A stretch of 64,000 nucleotides of DNA from Flavonifractor porci (GCF_037572415.1 NZ_JBBHLB010000004.1:256791-320790); one strand, 5' to 3'; positions 32,567-40,877 are shown, numbered from the stretch's first letter. A program made the numbers and translations. The notes: generated by a model from the sequence alone, not told the origin.

Positions 32567-33760
32567 TTATTCGGTGGTGTAGTTGTCGAAGTAGCCCTGG
32601 ATGTAGACGATAGGAGTACCCTTGTCGCCGGAGCCGGAGGTCAGATCGCACAGAGAACCGATCAGATCGGTCAAACGGCGGGGGGTGGTGCCCTGAGCGG
32701 CCATCTTGCCCACCAGAGAGCCATCCTTTTTCTTGATCTCGCCCTTGATGGCCTCCCGCAGCGCCTCGCCGGACAGAGCGGCAAAGTCGTTGTCAGCCAG
32801 GTACTTCAGCTTCAGCTCATTGGGAGTACCCTCCAGACCGGCAGTGTAAGCGGGGGAGACCACCGGGTCGGCCAGCTCCCAGATCTTGCCCACAGGGTCC
32901 TTGAAGGCGCCGTCGCCGTAGACCATAACCTCCACGTGCTTGCCAGTGGCTTTCAGCAGTCGGGCCTGGACTTCCTCAACCAGATCCTGGCAAGGACGGG
33001 GGAAGAGCTTTACCTTGTCCTCGGTGGATTTGTTGGAGCCCAGCAGGCCATACTTCTCGTTGTAACCGCTGCCGTTGACAGGGGCGGTCATGATCTCGTC
33101 CAGACAGAACACCTTCTCGCCGCCGGCGGCAACCAGACGGCGCTTGGTACGGGCGCGGGTATGGATGTCGCAGGCCAGCACGTTCTTGGTATAAGGCAGA
33201 ATGGCCCGGGGATCGTTGGCGAAGATGACCTCTACCTCGGCGCCGGACTCCCGGATCAGGTTGGAATAATAGTCCACATAGTCCACCCCGGTAAAGGGGT
33301 GGGTGGTATAGCCGAACAGCTCACGGTAGCGCTCCAGAGAGAGCACATCCTTATAGGGATCCACGCCCTTTTCGTCCATCAGATCCTCGTCAATGAGGTG
33401 ATTGCCCACCTCATCGGAGGGATAGGACAGCATCAGGACTACCTTCTTGGCACCTTTGGCAATGCCCCGCAGGCAGATGGCAAAACGGTTGCGGCTGAGG
33501 ATGGGGAAGATCACGCCAATGGTCTCTCCGCCCAGCTTGGCCTTTACATCGGCGGCAATATCGTCCACCGAAGCGTAGTTTCCCTGGGCGCGGGCCACAA
33601 TGGCCTCAGTCATGGCGACCACGTCGCGGTCGCGTACGGAGAACGCGCCATCGTTGACCGCCTCCAGGACAGACCTGGTGACGATCTCGGCCAGGTCATC
33701 TCCGCTGCGGATAATGGGGGCGCGGATACCCATGGATACGGTGCCGACCATCCGGCTCAT
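32567..33760 (-). CDS. Coenzyme F420-0:L-glutamate ligase-like protein (CofE family)
   Basis: A 397-residue protein of the CofE (F420 ligase) family. It shows the GIRAPIIRSGDDLAEIV start, an RDRDVVAMTEAIVARAQGN block and a metal-binding HTRARTKRRLVAAGGEKVF region; later MVYGDGAFKDPVGKIWELADP is shared by the Firmicute/Bacteroidetes branch. In F420-producing microbes CofE adds glutamates to the deazaflavin, but nothing else of F420 synthesis is in the window and gut Clostridia are not known F420 producers, so the real substrate may differ. A LysR gene lies 107 bases upstream on the same strand and may control it. Confidence 0.85.
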   Translation of the reverse strand: MSRMVGTVSMGIRAPIIRSGDDLAEIVTRSVLEAVNDGAFSVRDRDVVAMTEAIVARAQGNYASVDDIAADVKAKLGGETIGVIFPILSRNRFAICLRGIAKGAKKVVLMLSYPSDEVGNHLIDEDLMDEKGVDPYKDVLSLERYRELFGYTTHPFTGVDYVDYYSNLIRESGAEVEVIFANDPRAILPYTKNVLACDIHTRARTKRRLVAAGGEKVFCLDEIMTAPVNGSGYNEKYGLLGSNKSTEDKVKLFPRPCQDLVEEVQARLLKATGKHVEVMVYGDGAFKDPVGKIWELADPVVSPAYTAGLEGTPNELKLKYLADNDFAALSGEALREAIKGEIKKKDGSLVGKMAAQGTTPRRLTDLIGSLCDLTSGSGDKGTPIVYIQGYFDNYTTE

Positions 33761-33867
33761 AGAACAACACTCCTACTATAGTTGGATTCGCTGCGGTATT
33801 CCCGTAACGGTGAAATTATACTATATTTTTTTCTGCTTGTAAAAGGTTTTTTCTTTGCCCAGAGACT

Positions 33868-34752
33868 TTATTCGACGGATACCCATTGCCGGACCATGTC
33901 CAGGAACCGGGCTGTCAGGGGAGAGAGAAGCTTGCCGCTGCGCACCGCCACGCCGATCTGGCGACTGCGGGGGTGCTCCAGGGGAATGGCGGCAAAGGAT
34001 CGACCGGAACTCTGGAGTACCAGTTCAGGCATGATGCTCACCCCCAGCCCCTGCTCGATCATGGACAGAATTGCAAAATCGTCGTTGACTGTATATTGGA
34101 GGTTGGGGTGGAGTCCCTCCTCCTGAAAAATGTGGTCGATCTCTACGTCGCGTTCCTCATTGATACGGATATAGGGGTCCTGGGTGAAGCGATCCATGGG
34201 GTAGCAGGGGGCGTGGGCCAGCGGGTGGTCGGGGGGGAGCACCGCCAACAGGCGGTCCTGGCGCAGGGCGATGGTATCCAGTCCCTCCCCGGCGGGCAGG
34301 CCCAGGAAGCCGCAGTCCACGGCGCCCTGGCGTACCATGTCCTCGATCTCGGCAAACTCCCAGCTGCTCACCAGTTCAAAGTGAATGCCGGGATAGCGTT
34401 GGAGAAACTCTTTCATGATTGCGGGGAGCCAGTGGATGGATACACTGGTGAAGGTGCCCACTCGCAGGGTACCCCGGGTCAGGCCGTGGAGGTCAGCCAC
34501 CTGCTCCTCCAGTTCCTTGTGGGCGGTGCAGACGGAGCGCAGATAGGGGAGGAGGGTTTCACCGGCGGGGCTGAGCCGGACGCCGCCACGGCCCCGGACC
34601 AGAAGCTCCATGTCCCACTCCTGCTCCAGGGCGGCGATCATCCGGCTGGCTGCCGATTGGGTATACCCCAAGGCCTCCGCTGCCCTGGTGATGCCTCCCA
34701 CCTCCACAGTTTTCAACAGGATCTGATACTTGATCAAACTCAAAATAACCAT
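33868..34752 (-). CDS. LysR-family transcriptional regulator
   Basis: A 294-residue LysR regulator: HTH in residues 1-60 (LLKTVEVGGITRAAEALGYTQSAASRMIAALEQE) and a periplasmic-binding-like effector domain after about residue 88 (GTLRVGTFTSVSIHWLPAIM). It is divergent from the 47-residue peptide gene, and an inverted repeat TTTCAT..ATGAAA lies just upstream of its start, in the typical place for autoregulation. It may control the CofE-like gene downstream or the small gene. Effector unknown. Confidence 0.9.
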   Translation of the reverse strand: MVILSLIKYQILLKTVEVGGITRAAEALGYTQSAASRMIAALEQEWDMELLVRGRGGVRLSPAGETLLPYLRSVCTAHKELEEQVADLHGLTRGTLRVGTFTSVSIHWLPAIMKEFLQRYPGIHFELVSSWEFAEIEDMVRQGAVDCGFLGLPAGEGLDTIALRQDRLLAVLPPDHPLAHAPCYPMDRFTQDPYIRINEERDVEIDHIFQEEGLHPNLQYTVNDDFAILSMIEQGLGVSIMPELVLQSSGRSFAAIPLEHPRSRQIGVAVRSGKLLSPLTARFLDMVRQWVSVE

Positions 34753-34756
34753 TCCA

Positions 34757-34778
34757 TTTCATCATATATTATATGAAA
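34757..34778. promoter_or_regulatory. Inverted repeat upstream of lysR, possible LysR site
   Basis: TTTCATCATAT/ATATTATATGAAA, AT-rich dyad between lysR and the small gene, 10 bases before the -35 of the small gene. Confidence 0.5.
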
Positions 34779-34787
34779 AAGATTCGT

Positions 34788-34816
34788 TTGCTTCATAGTA
34801 AACTCTATTGTATACT
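34788..34816 (+). promoter_or_regulatory. Promoter of the 47-residue peptide gene
   Basis: TTGCTT, 17-base spacer, TATACT. Confidence 0.65.
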
Positions 34817-34864
34817 ATAGCCAGAAGGAAGGCAAGAGCGTTACAACAGAAAGGAGCGATTTCC

Positions 34865-35008
34865 ATGAAGAAGAACAACATGATGGTAATGGATCGGAAA
34901 AACAACGGCTACGAGCTGATGGGAAAGGGTATGTCGGTAGACGTCATGCGCGCCTATTGGAAGGGAAGCCCCTGGAAAGCGTTCCAGAGCTGCATCCGTG
35001 GTGTATGA
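34865..35008 (+). CDS. Orphan 47-residue peptide
   Basis: A short basic peptide (starts MKKNNMMVMDRKNNGYELMG, ends SCIRGV) with AAAGGAG 8 bases before the ATG, a good promoter upstream and a very strong terminator downstream. It has several Met, a central aromatic patch (RAYWKGSPWKAFQ) and one Cys, but no membrane helix or leader motif. I know no family. It is divergent from lysR with a dyad in the shared gap, so LysR control is plausible. Full expression signals make it a likely real gene despite its size. Confidence 0.65.
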   Translation: MKKNNMMVMDRKNNGYELMGKGMSVDVMRAYWKGSPWKAFQSCIRGV

Positions 35009-35042
35009 TTTGAGTTCTGCTTCGGTTGGGGAGAACCGATAG

Positions 35043-35089
35043 AAGCCCGGGGGGGCTGCCGTTGGGCAGCCCCCCCGGGCGGCTTTTAT
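35043..35089 (+). terminator. Strong terminator after the orphan peptide
   Basis: AAGCCCGGGGGGGCTGCC/GGGCAGCCCCCCCGGGC with a GTT loop, then CTTTTATT. One of the most stable hairpins in the window. Confidence 0.93.
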
Positions 35090-36306
35090 TATGTTGTGAG
35101 TGATTGGGACAAACCTTCCGTGTGAAGGAATGGGTAGGTTACGCTGCCGATGGTGATGGATTCCACCTGACTCAGATCAAAAGCCTGGGCAGGGGTGAAG
35201 CGGAAGACGTGGATGCCGTCCCTACTGGATCCGGGGTAGGGGCTCTTGCCAGGCCCCCAGGTTCCGGCATAGGGGTTGGGGATTTGAGCAATCAGTTCCG
35301 AGGTGCCGTCCCGGTAGTTCAGCCGGGCGTCTGCCAAGGCTTCCTCTACGCTGACCCACCAGCTGCCGCTGTATGTGTCTCTGACCAGATAACCCTCCAA
35401 CTGCGGGGGCAGCGGTATGTCGGAACGCTGCTCCAGTTCCAGCAGAATCTCAGCGCCGGAGGCGGCCGTCCACTCCTCCAGAGTGGGGGTGCGCATCTCC
35501 AGTTCGATATAGCCCGCGCAGATGGAGATCTGATAGATGGTGCCCTCCTGGATATATTCGGAGAATTCCGGCTGGTCGGGCCGCAGCCCCCAGGCTTCCT
35601 TCATCTGCCGGGTGGTATTGACTACTGTAATGTCTGCCGGGCAGGTGAGGGTCTGGCTCTCAGTCACCGGTACCGTCACCGGGCCGTAAGCAGCGATGGG
35701 CTTGAAGTTATGGTTGAGGTTCATGCTCACCTCTACCTGCTCCAGTTCAGGGTCCTCCAAAGTCATGGATACCTTGACCAGAGAGGTTTGCGTATCGGGG
35801 TCGTAGCTGGCTTGCTCCAGATTGAGGGCGCTGCATCCCTCGAATCCGCCCCGGGGACCCCATTCATATTCCGGCGAGTTGTCCGCAAGAACCACACCCG
35901 CCTCCTGGGATACCGGAGAAGCCGCAATATAGGCATACAGTTGATTTCCGCTGCACATGGTTGCGACCAGGGTGGCCTGGGGCGCCGACTGGGTGCCGGT
36001 TTGGGGGGGAGTAGCATATTCAGTCCACTCTTCGATGGGGGCCTCTTTGGATATGCCCATATCTGCCCGAGCCGCGTCCCGCAGCGTCAGAACCACCGCA
36101 AAGGCAGTGAGGCAGCAAAGGGACGCGATGATTGCTGCTACCAGAAGTCCCCGGGTCAGATGGCGGGTTCTCCTGGTTCTATAGTTCTGTTTGAATCGTT
36201 TCATCGTCAACTCCTCAATCCTGGTGGGGGAGAGGGGTGTGGTATCTGTTAAGAGGATGCTGTCCTCCTGATAGTGATCCAGCAAATCAAAGATCTCACG
36301 TTTCAA
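35089..36306 (-). CDS. Membrane protein paired with ECF sigma factor (probable anti-sigma)
   Basis: A 405-residue protein: cytoplasmic N-terminus of about 50 residues (EELTMKRFKQNYRTRRTRHLTRG), one membrane segment near residues 52-74 (LLVAAIIASLCCLTAFAVVLTL) and a long extracellular part with beta-strand character and no enzyme motifs I recognise. The start overlaps the sigma stop by 4 bases. By topology and position it is the partner of the sigma factor at 36303-36848. It resembles DUF4179-type proteins in layout, but I cannot see that domain clearly. Confidence 0.75.
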   Translation of the reverse strand: MKREIFDLLDHYQEDSILLTDTTPLSPTRIEELTMKRFKQNYRTRRTRHLTRGLLVAAIIASLCCLTAFAVVLTLRDAARADMGISKEAPIEEWTEYATPPQTGTQSAPQATLVATMCSGNQLYAYIAASPVSQEAGVVLADNSPEYEWGPRGGFEGCSALNLEQASYDPDTQTSLVKVSMTLEDPELEQVEVSMNLNHNFKPIAAYGPVTVPVTESQTLTCPADITVVNTTRQMKEAWGLRPDQPEFSEYIQEGTIYQISICAGYIELEMRTPTLEEWTAASGAEILLELEQRSDIPLPPQLEGYLVRDTYSGSWWVSVEEALADARLNYRDGTSELIAQIPNPYAGTWGPGKSPYPGSSRDGIHVFRFTPAQAFDLSQVESITIGSVTYPFLHTEGLSQSLTT

Positions 36307-36848
36307 CAGCCTGCTCCCCCTTTCGTCAACGCTTCTTTGAGTTTTATGCGACCGCGCCTCAGCTTGGTTTTTATGGTGGATTCGTTCAGGGCCATATGAG
36401 CTGAGATCTCTTTGATTGATTGGGCGTAATAGTAATGCCGGAGAAAGATTTCCTTGTCCTCTGGGGGCAGTGCGTCCACCGCTTGGCGGACCAGGCGCCG
36501 CTCTTCGTCCTGTTCCATGGCCTCTGACAGGTCGTTTGAGGTTGGAATATCCATACTGTTTTCTTCCAGAGAAACAGTGCGGCCCATTTGACGGAGTTTA
36601 TTTTTTGCCTTGTTTCTGGCGACGGTGCCCAACCAACCTTTGACATGACCAGCCCTCAAATCGGCAGACTGTTCCCATGCGGCAAGAAACACGTCGGAGA
36701 CCACTTCCTCTGCGTCCTGCGGCGACATGGCATCCTGGAGGATGTTCCATACGATGACGGAAATATACGGCACATAAAGCTCCATCAGTGCTTTGAGGCC
36801 CGATGGGTCGCCGGTTTTTATTTTCTGCAAGATCATTGATTCTCTCAT
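36303..36848 (-). CDS. Sigma-70 family (ECF) RNA polymerase sigma factor
   Basis: A 181-residue ECF sigma factor. Region 2 is LKALMELYVPYISVIVWNIL with MSPQDAEEVVSDVFLAAWEQ, and region 4 is RHYYYAQSIKEISAHMALNESTIKTKLRRGR (recognition helix in NESTIKTKLRR). ATG at 36848 has GGGGG about 8 bases upstream; an ATG four codons later is an alternative. A TGAAACC motif upstream at 36911-36917 resembles ECF -35 elements and may be autoregulatory. It overlaps its membrane partner by 4 bases. Confidence 0.9.
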   Translation of the reverse strand: MRESMILQKIKTGDPSGLKALMELYVPYISVIVWNILQDAMSPQDAEEVVSDVFLAAWEQSADLRAGHVKGWLGTVARNKAKNKLRQMGRTVSLEENSMDIPTSNDLSEAMEQDEERRLVRQAVDALPPEDKEIFLRHYYYAQSIKEISAHMALNESTIKTKLRRGRIKLKEALTKGGAGC

Positions 36849-36886
36849 ATATGGCCCCCAACTTGTGCGAAAGCAGCTTTCACTTA

Positions 36887-36917
36887 TAATATCACATGGG
36901 TACTGCTTCTGGTTTCA
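36887..36917 (-). promoter_or_regulatory. Possible ECF-type promoter
   Basis: Minus strand TGAAACC (36911-36917), 18 bases, ATATTA (36887-36892). The AAC core fits ECF promoters; the -10 is less certain. Confidence 0.35.
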
Positions 36918-36948
36918 TCTGTGGGCCCCAGGGGCGTAAAAATAAAAA

Positions 36949-36975
36949 GAGATACGACATATATCGTATCTTTTT
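36949..36975. terminator. Terminator-like hairpin at left of element E
   Basis: AAAAAGAGATACGA/TCGTATCTTTTT with a short loop; T-rich on both sides. It lies between the start of the sigma gene and element E, so what it terminates is unclear. Confidence 0.5.
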
Positions 36976-36980
36976 CAGAA

Positions 36981-37060
36981 AGCGGCGCTTATGCGCCGTA
37001 CAAGTGTTTTGCGGATACAAAACCTAGGCGGAGGGGCAATTTACTTGCCCCGAGCATTTC
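36981..37060 (-). repeat. Palindromic intergenic element E
   Basis: Three hairpins in a row. On the minus strand: GGGGCAAGTAAATTGCCCC (37033-37051), then GTTTTG/CAAAAC around TATCCG (37006-37023), linker ACTTGTACG, then CGGCGC/GCGCCG around ATAA (36983-36998). The order and the linker TGTACG match elements B (56486-56557) and D (42539-42600). No ORF. Confidence 0.75.
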
Positions 37061-37100
37061 GATATGAAAGGCTTCTGGCCACCATCGGGCGGCCAGAACA

Positions 37101-37142
37101 AAAAAGAAAGACATCTGCATGAAGCGGATGTCTTTCTTTTTT
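37101..37142. terminator. Strong bidirectional terminator-like hairpin
   Basis: AAAAAAGAAAGACATC pairs with GATGTCTTTCTTTTTT. T runs on both strands. Confidence 0.7.
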
Positions 37143-37192
37143 GGAACATCGAAACAGTATAGATGCCGCAGCTTCCAGGTTTGCACCCAAAA

Positions 37193-37228
37193 CCAAATTA
37201 CAACCCAGCGTTAGCGGTTGTAATTTGG
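37193..37228. other. Perfect 13-bp inverted repeat with 10-base loop
   Basis: CCAAATTACAACC/GGTTGTAATTTGG. No T run directly after it on either strand, so not a simple terminator. It lies downstream of tRNA-Gly on that gene's strand, beyond the tRNA's own terminator. Nothing else is seen in this stretch (36849-37305 holds no gene). Confidence 0.5.
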
Positions 37229-37272
37229 AAAGGAGGAGCAGCGGCGTGAGCGCGCTCTGACTTATAAAATAA

Positions 37273-37304
37273 GTCGGAGCAAGCGATACAAAGCTTGCTC
37301 CGAC
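37273..37304 (-). terminator. Terminator after tRNA-Gly
   Basis: GTCGGAGCAAGC/GCTTGCTCCGAC, then TTATTTTAT on the minus strand, one base after the CCA end. Confidence 0.8.
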
Positions 37305-37305
37305 G

Positions 37306-37379
37306 TGGAGCAGGTAAAGGGAATCGAACCCTCATATTCAGCTTGGGAAGCTGACGTTCTGCCACTGAACTATACCTGC
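37306..37379 (-). tRNA. tRNA-Gly (anticodon CCC)
   Basis: A 74-base cloverleaf on the minus strand. Acceptor GCAGGTA pairs with TACCTGC, anticodon loop TTCCCAA gives CCC, T loop is GGTTCGATTCC, and CCA is encoded. It stands alone. Together with tRNA-Gly(GCC) at 42287 it covers GGG and GGY codons. Confidence 0.93.
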
Positions 37380-37490
37380 AACGATTTGTTGACTTGAGCA
37401 TTATAGCATACTGCCTGGTATTTGGCAAGGAAATTTTTGCGACGCCTTTCGCGGTGCGTCTCTGTGTAGTCTGAAAAAACACAAAAAACC

Positions 37491-37519
37491 TTGCAATCCT
37501 TTCCAATCCATGATATCAT
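37491..37519 (+). promoter_or_regulatory. Promoter of the TetR gene
   Basis: TTGCAA, 17-base spacer, TATCAT. Confidence 0.6.
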
Positions 37520-37572
37520 TTCTTAAACCAAAGGTATAATAACTGAAAGGGTATGGAAAGGTTGGAAGTACG

Positions 37573-38208
37573 ATGAGTAAAAAACAGGCGCTGACTGAAT
37601 TCCATCGGGGCTCCATCCTGGCTGCTGCCGAGCGGCTGTTTGCGGAAAAGGGCACCGAAAAGACCACCATGGATGACATTGCCCGGGAGGCTGAGTACAG
37701 CAAGGCGACTCTGTATGTCTATTTTCAGAGCAAGGAGGAGATCATCAACGCGATCCTCCTCAGTGGGATGGTGCTGTTGAAGAAAAAACTCCATGAGGCT
37801 ATTGAGAGTCACAGCGATTGGTTCCAGGCCTATGATGCGGTATGCCAGGCGATCGTGCGTTTCTATGACGAAAACCCCACCGCATATGATGCCGCCACTG
37901 GAGCCATTCCTCTATCTCAGGATGGGGATACACTTCAGAAGGGAATGTCGGACATCCTGCGTGTCAGTGATGAGATTGAGCAGGAGTTGGCTGATTTTCT
38001 GGTGCGGGGTGCAGCGGACGGTGCCGTCCGTTCTCAGCTGCCTCCTGTAGAGACCGTGCTTCTCTTCTGGTCTGCGCTGTCTGGTATGGTTCATACTGCT
38101 GAACAGCGGGAGAATTACATCCAGAATACCTTGGGCCTGACTCGGGAGGAGTACCTTCAGCACGGCGCCCGGCTGCTGCTGGCCTCTCTGACCAAAGCGA
38201 ATATGTAA
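37573..38208 (+). CDS. TetR/AcrR-family transcriptional regulator
   Basis: A 211-residue TetR-type regulator. The N-terminal HTH is standard: ILAAAERLFAEKGTEKTTMDDIAREAEYSKATLYVYFQSKEEI (about residues 15-57, given here in outline), followed by an all-helical ligand domain without obvious relatives. No transporter or enzyme lies next to it, so its target cannot be inferred; it is followed by a bidirectional terminator and the convergent purA. Upstream is a sigma-A promoter and no clear palindrome. Confidence 0.9.
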   Translation: MSKKQALTEFHRGSILAAAERLFAEKGTEKTTMDDIAREAEYSKATLYVYFQSKEEIINAILLSGMVLLKKKLHEAIESHSDWFQAYDAVCQAIVRFYDENPTAYDAATGAIPLSQDGDTLQKGMSDILRVSDEIEQELADFLVRGAADGAVRSQLPPVETVLLFWSALSGMVHTAEQRENYIQNTLGLTREEYLQHGARLLLASLTKANM

Positions 38209-38225
38209 GTACTGTATACAAATTG

Positions 38226-38262
38226 AACCCGGTCCGGATTTCCGGACCGGGTTCTCTGTTTT
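38226..38262. terminator. Bidirectional terminator between TetR gene and purA
   Basis: AACCCGGTCCGG/CCGGACCGGGTT with an ATTT loop between convergent genes. Confidence 0.85.
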
Positions 38263-39535
38263 AACGATAGCAGATCTCGTGGCGCTTGGGGCCGGTGGAG
38301 ACAATGGTGATGGGATACTCGATCTCCTGTTCCAGGAAGGTCACATAGTCCTTGGCCTGCTGAGGCAGGGCATCAAAGTCGGTAACGCCCCGGATATCGC
38401 ACTTCCAGCCGGGCAGAGTGGTGTAGATTGGCTTGGCCTGATCCAGCAGGGCGGGTACCGGGAAGTCCCGGGTCACTTTACCGTTGATCTCGTAGCCGGT
38501 ACATACCTTGATCTCATCCAGATAGCCCAGACAGTCAATGGCAGTGAGAGCTACCTGAGTGGTGCCCTGTACCATACAACCGTACCGGGTAGCCACGGTG
38601 TCAAACCAGCCCACCCGACGGGGACGGCCGGTGGTGGCGCCGTACTCGCCGGCGTCGCCGCCCCGGCGGCGCAGTTCCTCCGCCTCATCGCCGAAGAGCT
38701 CGCTGACAAAGGCACCGGCGCCCACGGCGGAAGAATAGGCCTTGGTTACAGTCACGATGTCGGAGAATGCCGTGGGAGGCACTCCGCCACCCACAGTACC
38801 GAAGCCGGCCAGCGTGTGGGAGGAAGTGGTCATGGGGCAGATGCCCAGGTTGGGGTCCTTCATGGAACCCAGCTGACCCTCCAGCAGCACCTGCTTGCCT
38901 TCCTTCAGGGCCTGGTGAACAAAGCTAACTGCATCACCCACGTAGGGCTCCAGAATCTTCTTATAGCCCATCAGTTCCTCAAACAGAGCCTTGGGTTCCA
39001 GAAGAGGCTTATGGTACAGGTGCTCCAGAAGAACGTTTTTCAGGGCGCAGATATGTTCCAGCTGAGCCTTGAGCCGATCCTCGTGCCACAGATCGGCCAC
39101 CTGAATACCAATCTTGGCATATTTGTCGGAATAGAAGGGAGCGATGCCGGACTTGGTGGAGCCAAAGGCGGCGCCGGCCAGACGCTCCTCCTCGCAGCTA
39201 TCCAGCAGCACATGGTAACTCATCAGAAGCTGAGCCCGCTGATCCACGATGATGTGGGGAGCGGGTACGCCGCCGTCCTCCAGATGCTTGAGTTCGGCGG
39301 CAAATTTCGTCACATCCAGGGCAACGCCATTGCCGATGATGTTGGTGGTGTGGGAATAGAACACACCGGAAGGCAGCTGATGCAGGGCAAATTTACCATA
39401 ATCGCAGATGATGGTATGGCCCGCATTGGCACCGCCCTGAAAACGGATGACCACATCGGACTTTTCCGCCAGCAGATCGGTGATCTTGCCCTTGCCTTCG
39501 TCGCCCCAGTTGGCGCCTACGATTGCTTTCACCAT
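38261..39535 (-). CDS. purA: Adenylosuccinate synthetase
   Basis: A 424-residue PurA, which joins IMP and aspartate using GTP in the first step to AMP. The P-loop-like start is KAIVGANWGDEGKGKITDLL, followed by RFQGGANAGHTI, GIAPFYSDKYAKIG, LEGQLGS and TGRPRRVGWFD. Start at 39535: AGGAGG lies 8 bases upstream; the longer frame covers the leader and is not used. A good promoter (TTGATT/TATAAT) lies upstream at 39617-39645, leaving a leader of about 75 bases. It is not linked to the pur operon at 45-53 kb. No purine riboswitch seen. Confidence 0.97.
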   Translation of the reverse strand: MVKAIVGANWGDEGKGKITDLLAEKSDVVIRFQGGANAGHTIICDYGKFALHQLPSGVFYSHTTNIIGNGVALDVTKFAAELKHLEDGGVPAPHIIVDQRAQLLMSYHVLLDSCEEERLAGAAFGSTKSGIAPFYSDKYAKIGIQVADLWHEDRLKAQLEHICALKNVLLEHLYHKPLLEPKALFEELMGYKKILEPYVGDAVSFVHQALKEGKQVLLEGQLGSMKDPNLGICPMTTSSHTLAGFGTVGGGVPPTAFSDIVTVTKAYSSAVGAGAFVSELFGDEAEELRRRGGDAGEYGATTGRPRRVGWFDTVATRYGCMVQGTTQVALTAIDCLGYLDEIKVCTGYEINGKVTRDFPVPALLDQAKPIYTTLPGWKCDIRGVTDFDALPQQAKDYVTFLEQEIEYPITIVSTGPKRHEICYR

Positions 39536-39616
39536 GTCGGATTCCTCCTGCCGCGGGGATTCGCGCATTGGCCTTTTCCCGTCGGCAATCCATGGGGATA
39601 TCATTCCCCTAATGGT

Positions 39617-39645
39617 ATTATATTACGCTTTTACCTCTGAATCAA
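39617..39645 (-). promoter_or_regulatory. Promoter of purA
   Basis: Minus strand TTGATT, 17-base spacer, TATAAT. Confidence 0.75.
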
Positions 39646-39729
39646 GGTAGAAAAAGAGAAAAAATGTCATAAAAGCATTGCCATCACCTTCCAAAATGCC
39701 GGGCTTTGTTGGAAAAGTAAAAAAAGAGG

Positions 39730-39758
39730 TTTACTTCCACACTTCACTTTGATAAAAT
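39730..39758 (+). promoter_or_regulatory. Promoter of yerC-methyltransferase-hslO
   Basis: TTTACT, 17-base spacer, TAAAAT. Confidence 0.55.
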
Positions 39759-39828
39759 AAGAAAAACGGGCGGCTTGGAAGCTGCCCTTCGGTTTCTGAA
39801 AGAGAATCATCAGGAGGTCAACTACTCT

Positions 39829-40137
39829 ATGACGAAAAACGAAAAGCGGGAACACAGTGATCTGCTGTATGAAGCGATCCTCACCCTGAAGGACCTGGAC
39901 GAGTGCCGGAAGTTCTTTTCCGACCTCTGTACGGTGGCGGAACTGCGGGCCATGGAACAGCGCTTTGAAGTGGCCATGCTGCTGTCCGAGGGCATGATCT
40001 ACAATGACATTCTGGAGCGCACCGGCGCCTCCAGCGCCACTATCAGCCGGGTGAACCGGTCTTTGCAGTACGGTGCTGACGGATATCAGGCTGTGCTGCC
40101 CCGGATCAAGGAGAAGCAGAGCGGCAATGGCGTATGA
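39829..40137 (+). CDS. yerC: YerC/YecD-family TrpR-like DNA-binding protein
   Basis: A 102-residue protein of the YerC branch of the Trp-repressor superfamily. The helix-turn-helix is ILERTGASSATISRVNRSLQYGADGY, preceded by the conserved LCTVAELRAMEQRFEVAMLL. It uses the ATG at 39829, with AGGAGG 9 bases upstream, rather than an upstream in-frame ATG at 39775. No trp genes are nearby; the family's regulon is not well known. Its end overlaps the next gene by 11 bases. Confidence 0.9.
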   Translation: MTKNEKREHSDLLYEAILTLKDLDECRKFFSDLCTVAELRAMEQRFEVAMLLSEGMIYNDILERTGASSATISRVNRSLQYGADGYQAVLPRIKEKQSGNGV

Positions 40138-40873
40138 ATATCTGGCCGGCTGTTATGACCGTTTTACAGCCGACGTTCCCTACGCTGCCTGGGCCGACTA
40201 TCTGGAGAAACACTTTGCCCGCAATAAGCTGCCCATCCATACCGTGCTGGACCTGGCCTGTGGTACTGGTACCCTGACCTGTGAACTGGCCCAGCGGGGC
40301 TACGAGATGATCGGTGCCGATCTGTCGGAGGAGATGCTGGCCCAGGCGGCCGAGAAGGCCCGGGACGTAGAGGGGATTCCTCCTATCTTTCTGCACCAGG
40401 CCATGGAGAAGCTGGACCTGTATGGTACCATCGATGCCTGTGTTTGCTGCCTGGACAGTGTAAACTATGTTACCCAGCCCAAAAAACTGGCGCGGGCCTT
40501 TCAGCGGGTCCATACCTTTTTGATGCCGGGAGGACTGTTCCTCTTTGATATCAATACCCCGGACAAGCTGAAAGGGCTGGACGGTCAGCTTTTTATGGAT
40601 GAGGACGAGGATGCCTGCTGTATCTGGCGGGCGGAGTATTCTCCACGCCGGCGCATCTGTACCTACGGCTTCGATATCTTCTGTCAGGAGGAAAACGGGC
40701 TGTGGAGCCGGATGGAGGAGGTCCATGAGGAATACGCCTATGAGCCGGAGGAGTTGGAGCAGATGCTGCACCAGGCTGGTTTCCGGCAGATCAAGCAATA
40801 TGGCGAACTGAAGATGCGCCGCCCCGGACCGGGGGAACAGCGCATCTTTTTCGCCGCACGAAAGGAATTTTAA
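40127..40873 (+). CDS. Class I SAM-dependent methyltransferase
   Basis: A 248-residue methyltransferase. Motif I is VLDLACGTGTLTCELAQRG, followed by the acidic IGADLSEEMLAQA and motif III-like PGGLFLFDINTPDKL. The C-terminal part (RRRICTYGFDIFCQEE) is of the kind seen in small-molecule or unknown methyltransferases of Clostridia. The start lies inside the end of yerC, so translation is coupled, and hslO starts 4 bases after its stop. Substrate unknown. Confidence 0.88.
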   Translation: MAYEYLAGCYDRFTADVPYAAWADYLEKHFARNKLPIHTVLDLACGTGTLTCELAQRGYEMIGADLSEEMLAQAAEKARDVEGIPPIFLHQAMEKLDLYGTIDACVCCLDSVNYVTQPKKLARAFQRVHTFLMPGGLFLFDINTPDKLKGLDGQLFMDEDEDACCIWRAEYSPRRRICTYGFDIFCQEENGLWSRMEEVHEEYAYEPEELEQMLHQAGFRQIKQYGELKMRRPGPGEQRIFFAARKEF

Positions 40874-40877
40874 ACGT

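Noticed and set aside
37198..37506. A 102-codon minus-strand frame over tRNA-Gly
   Set aside because: It contains the tRNA gene and its terminator; the frame is open by chance.
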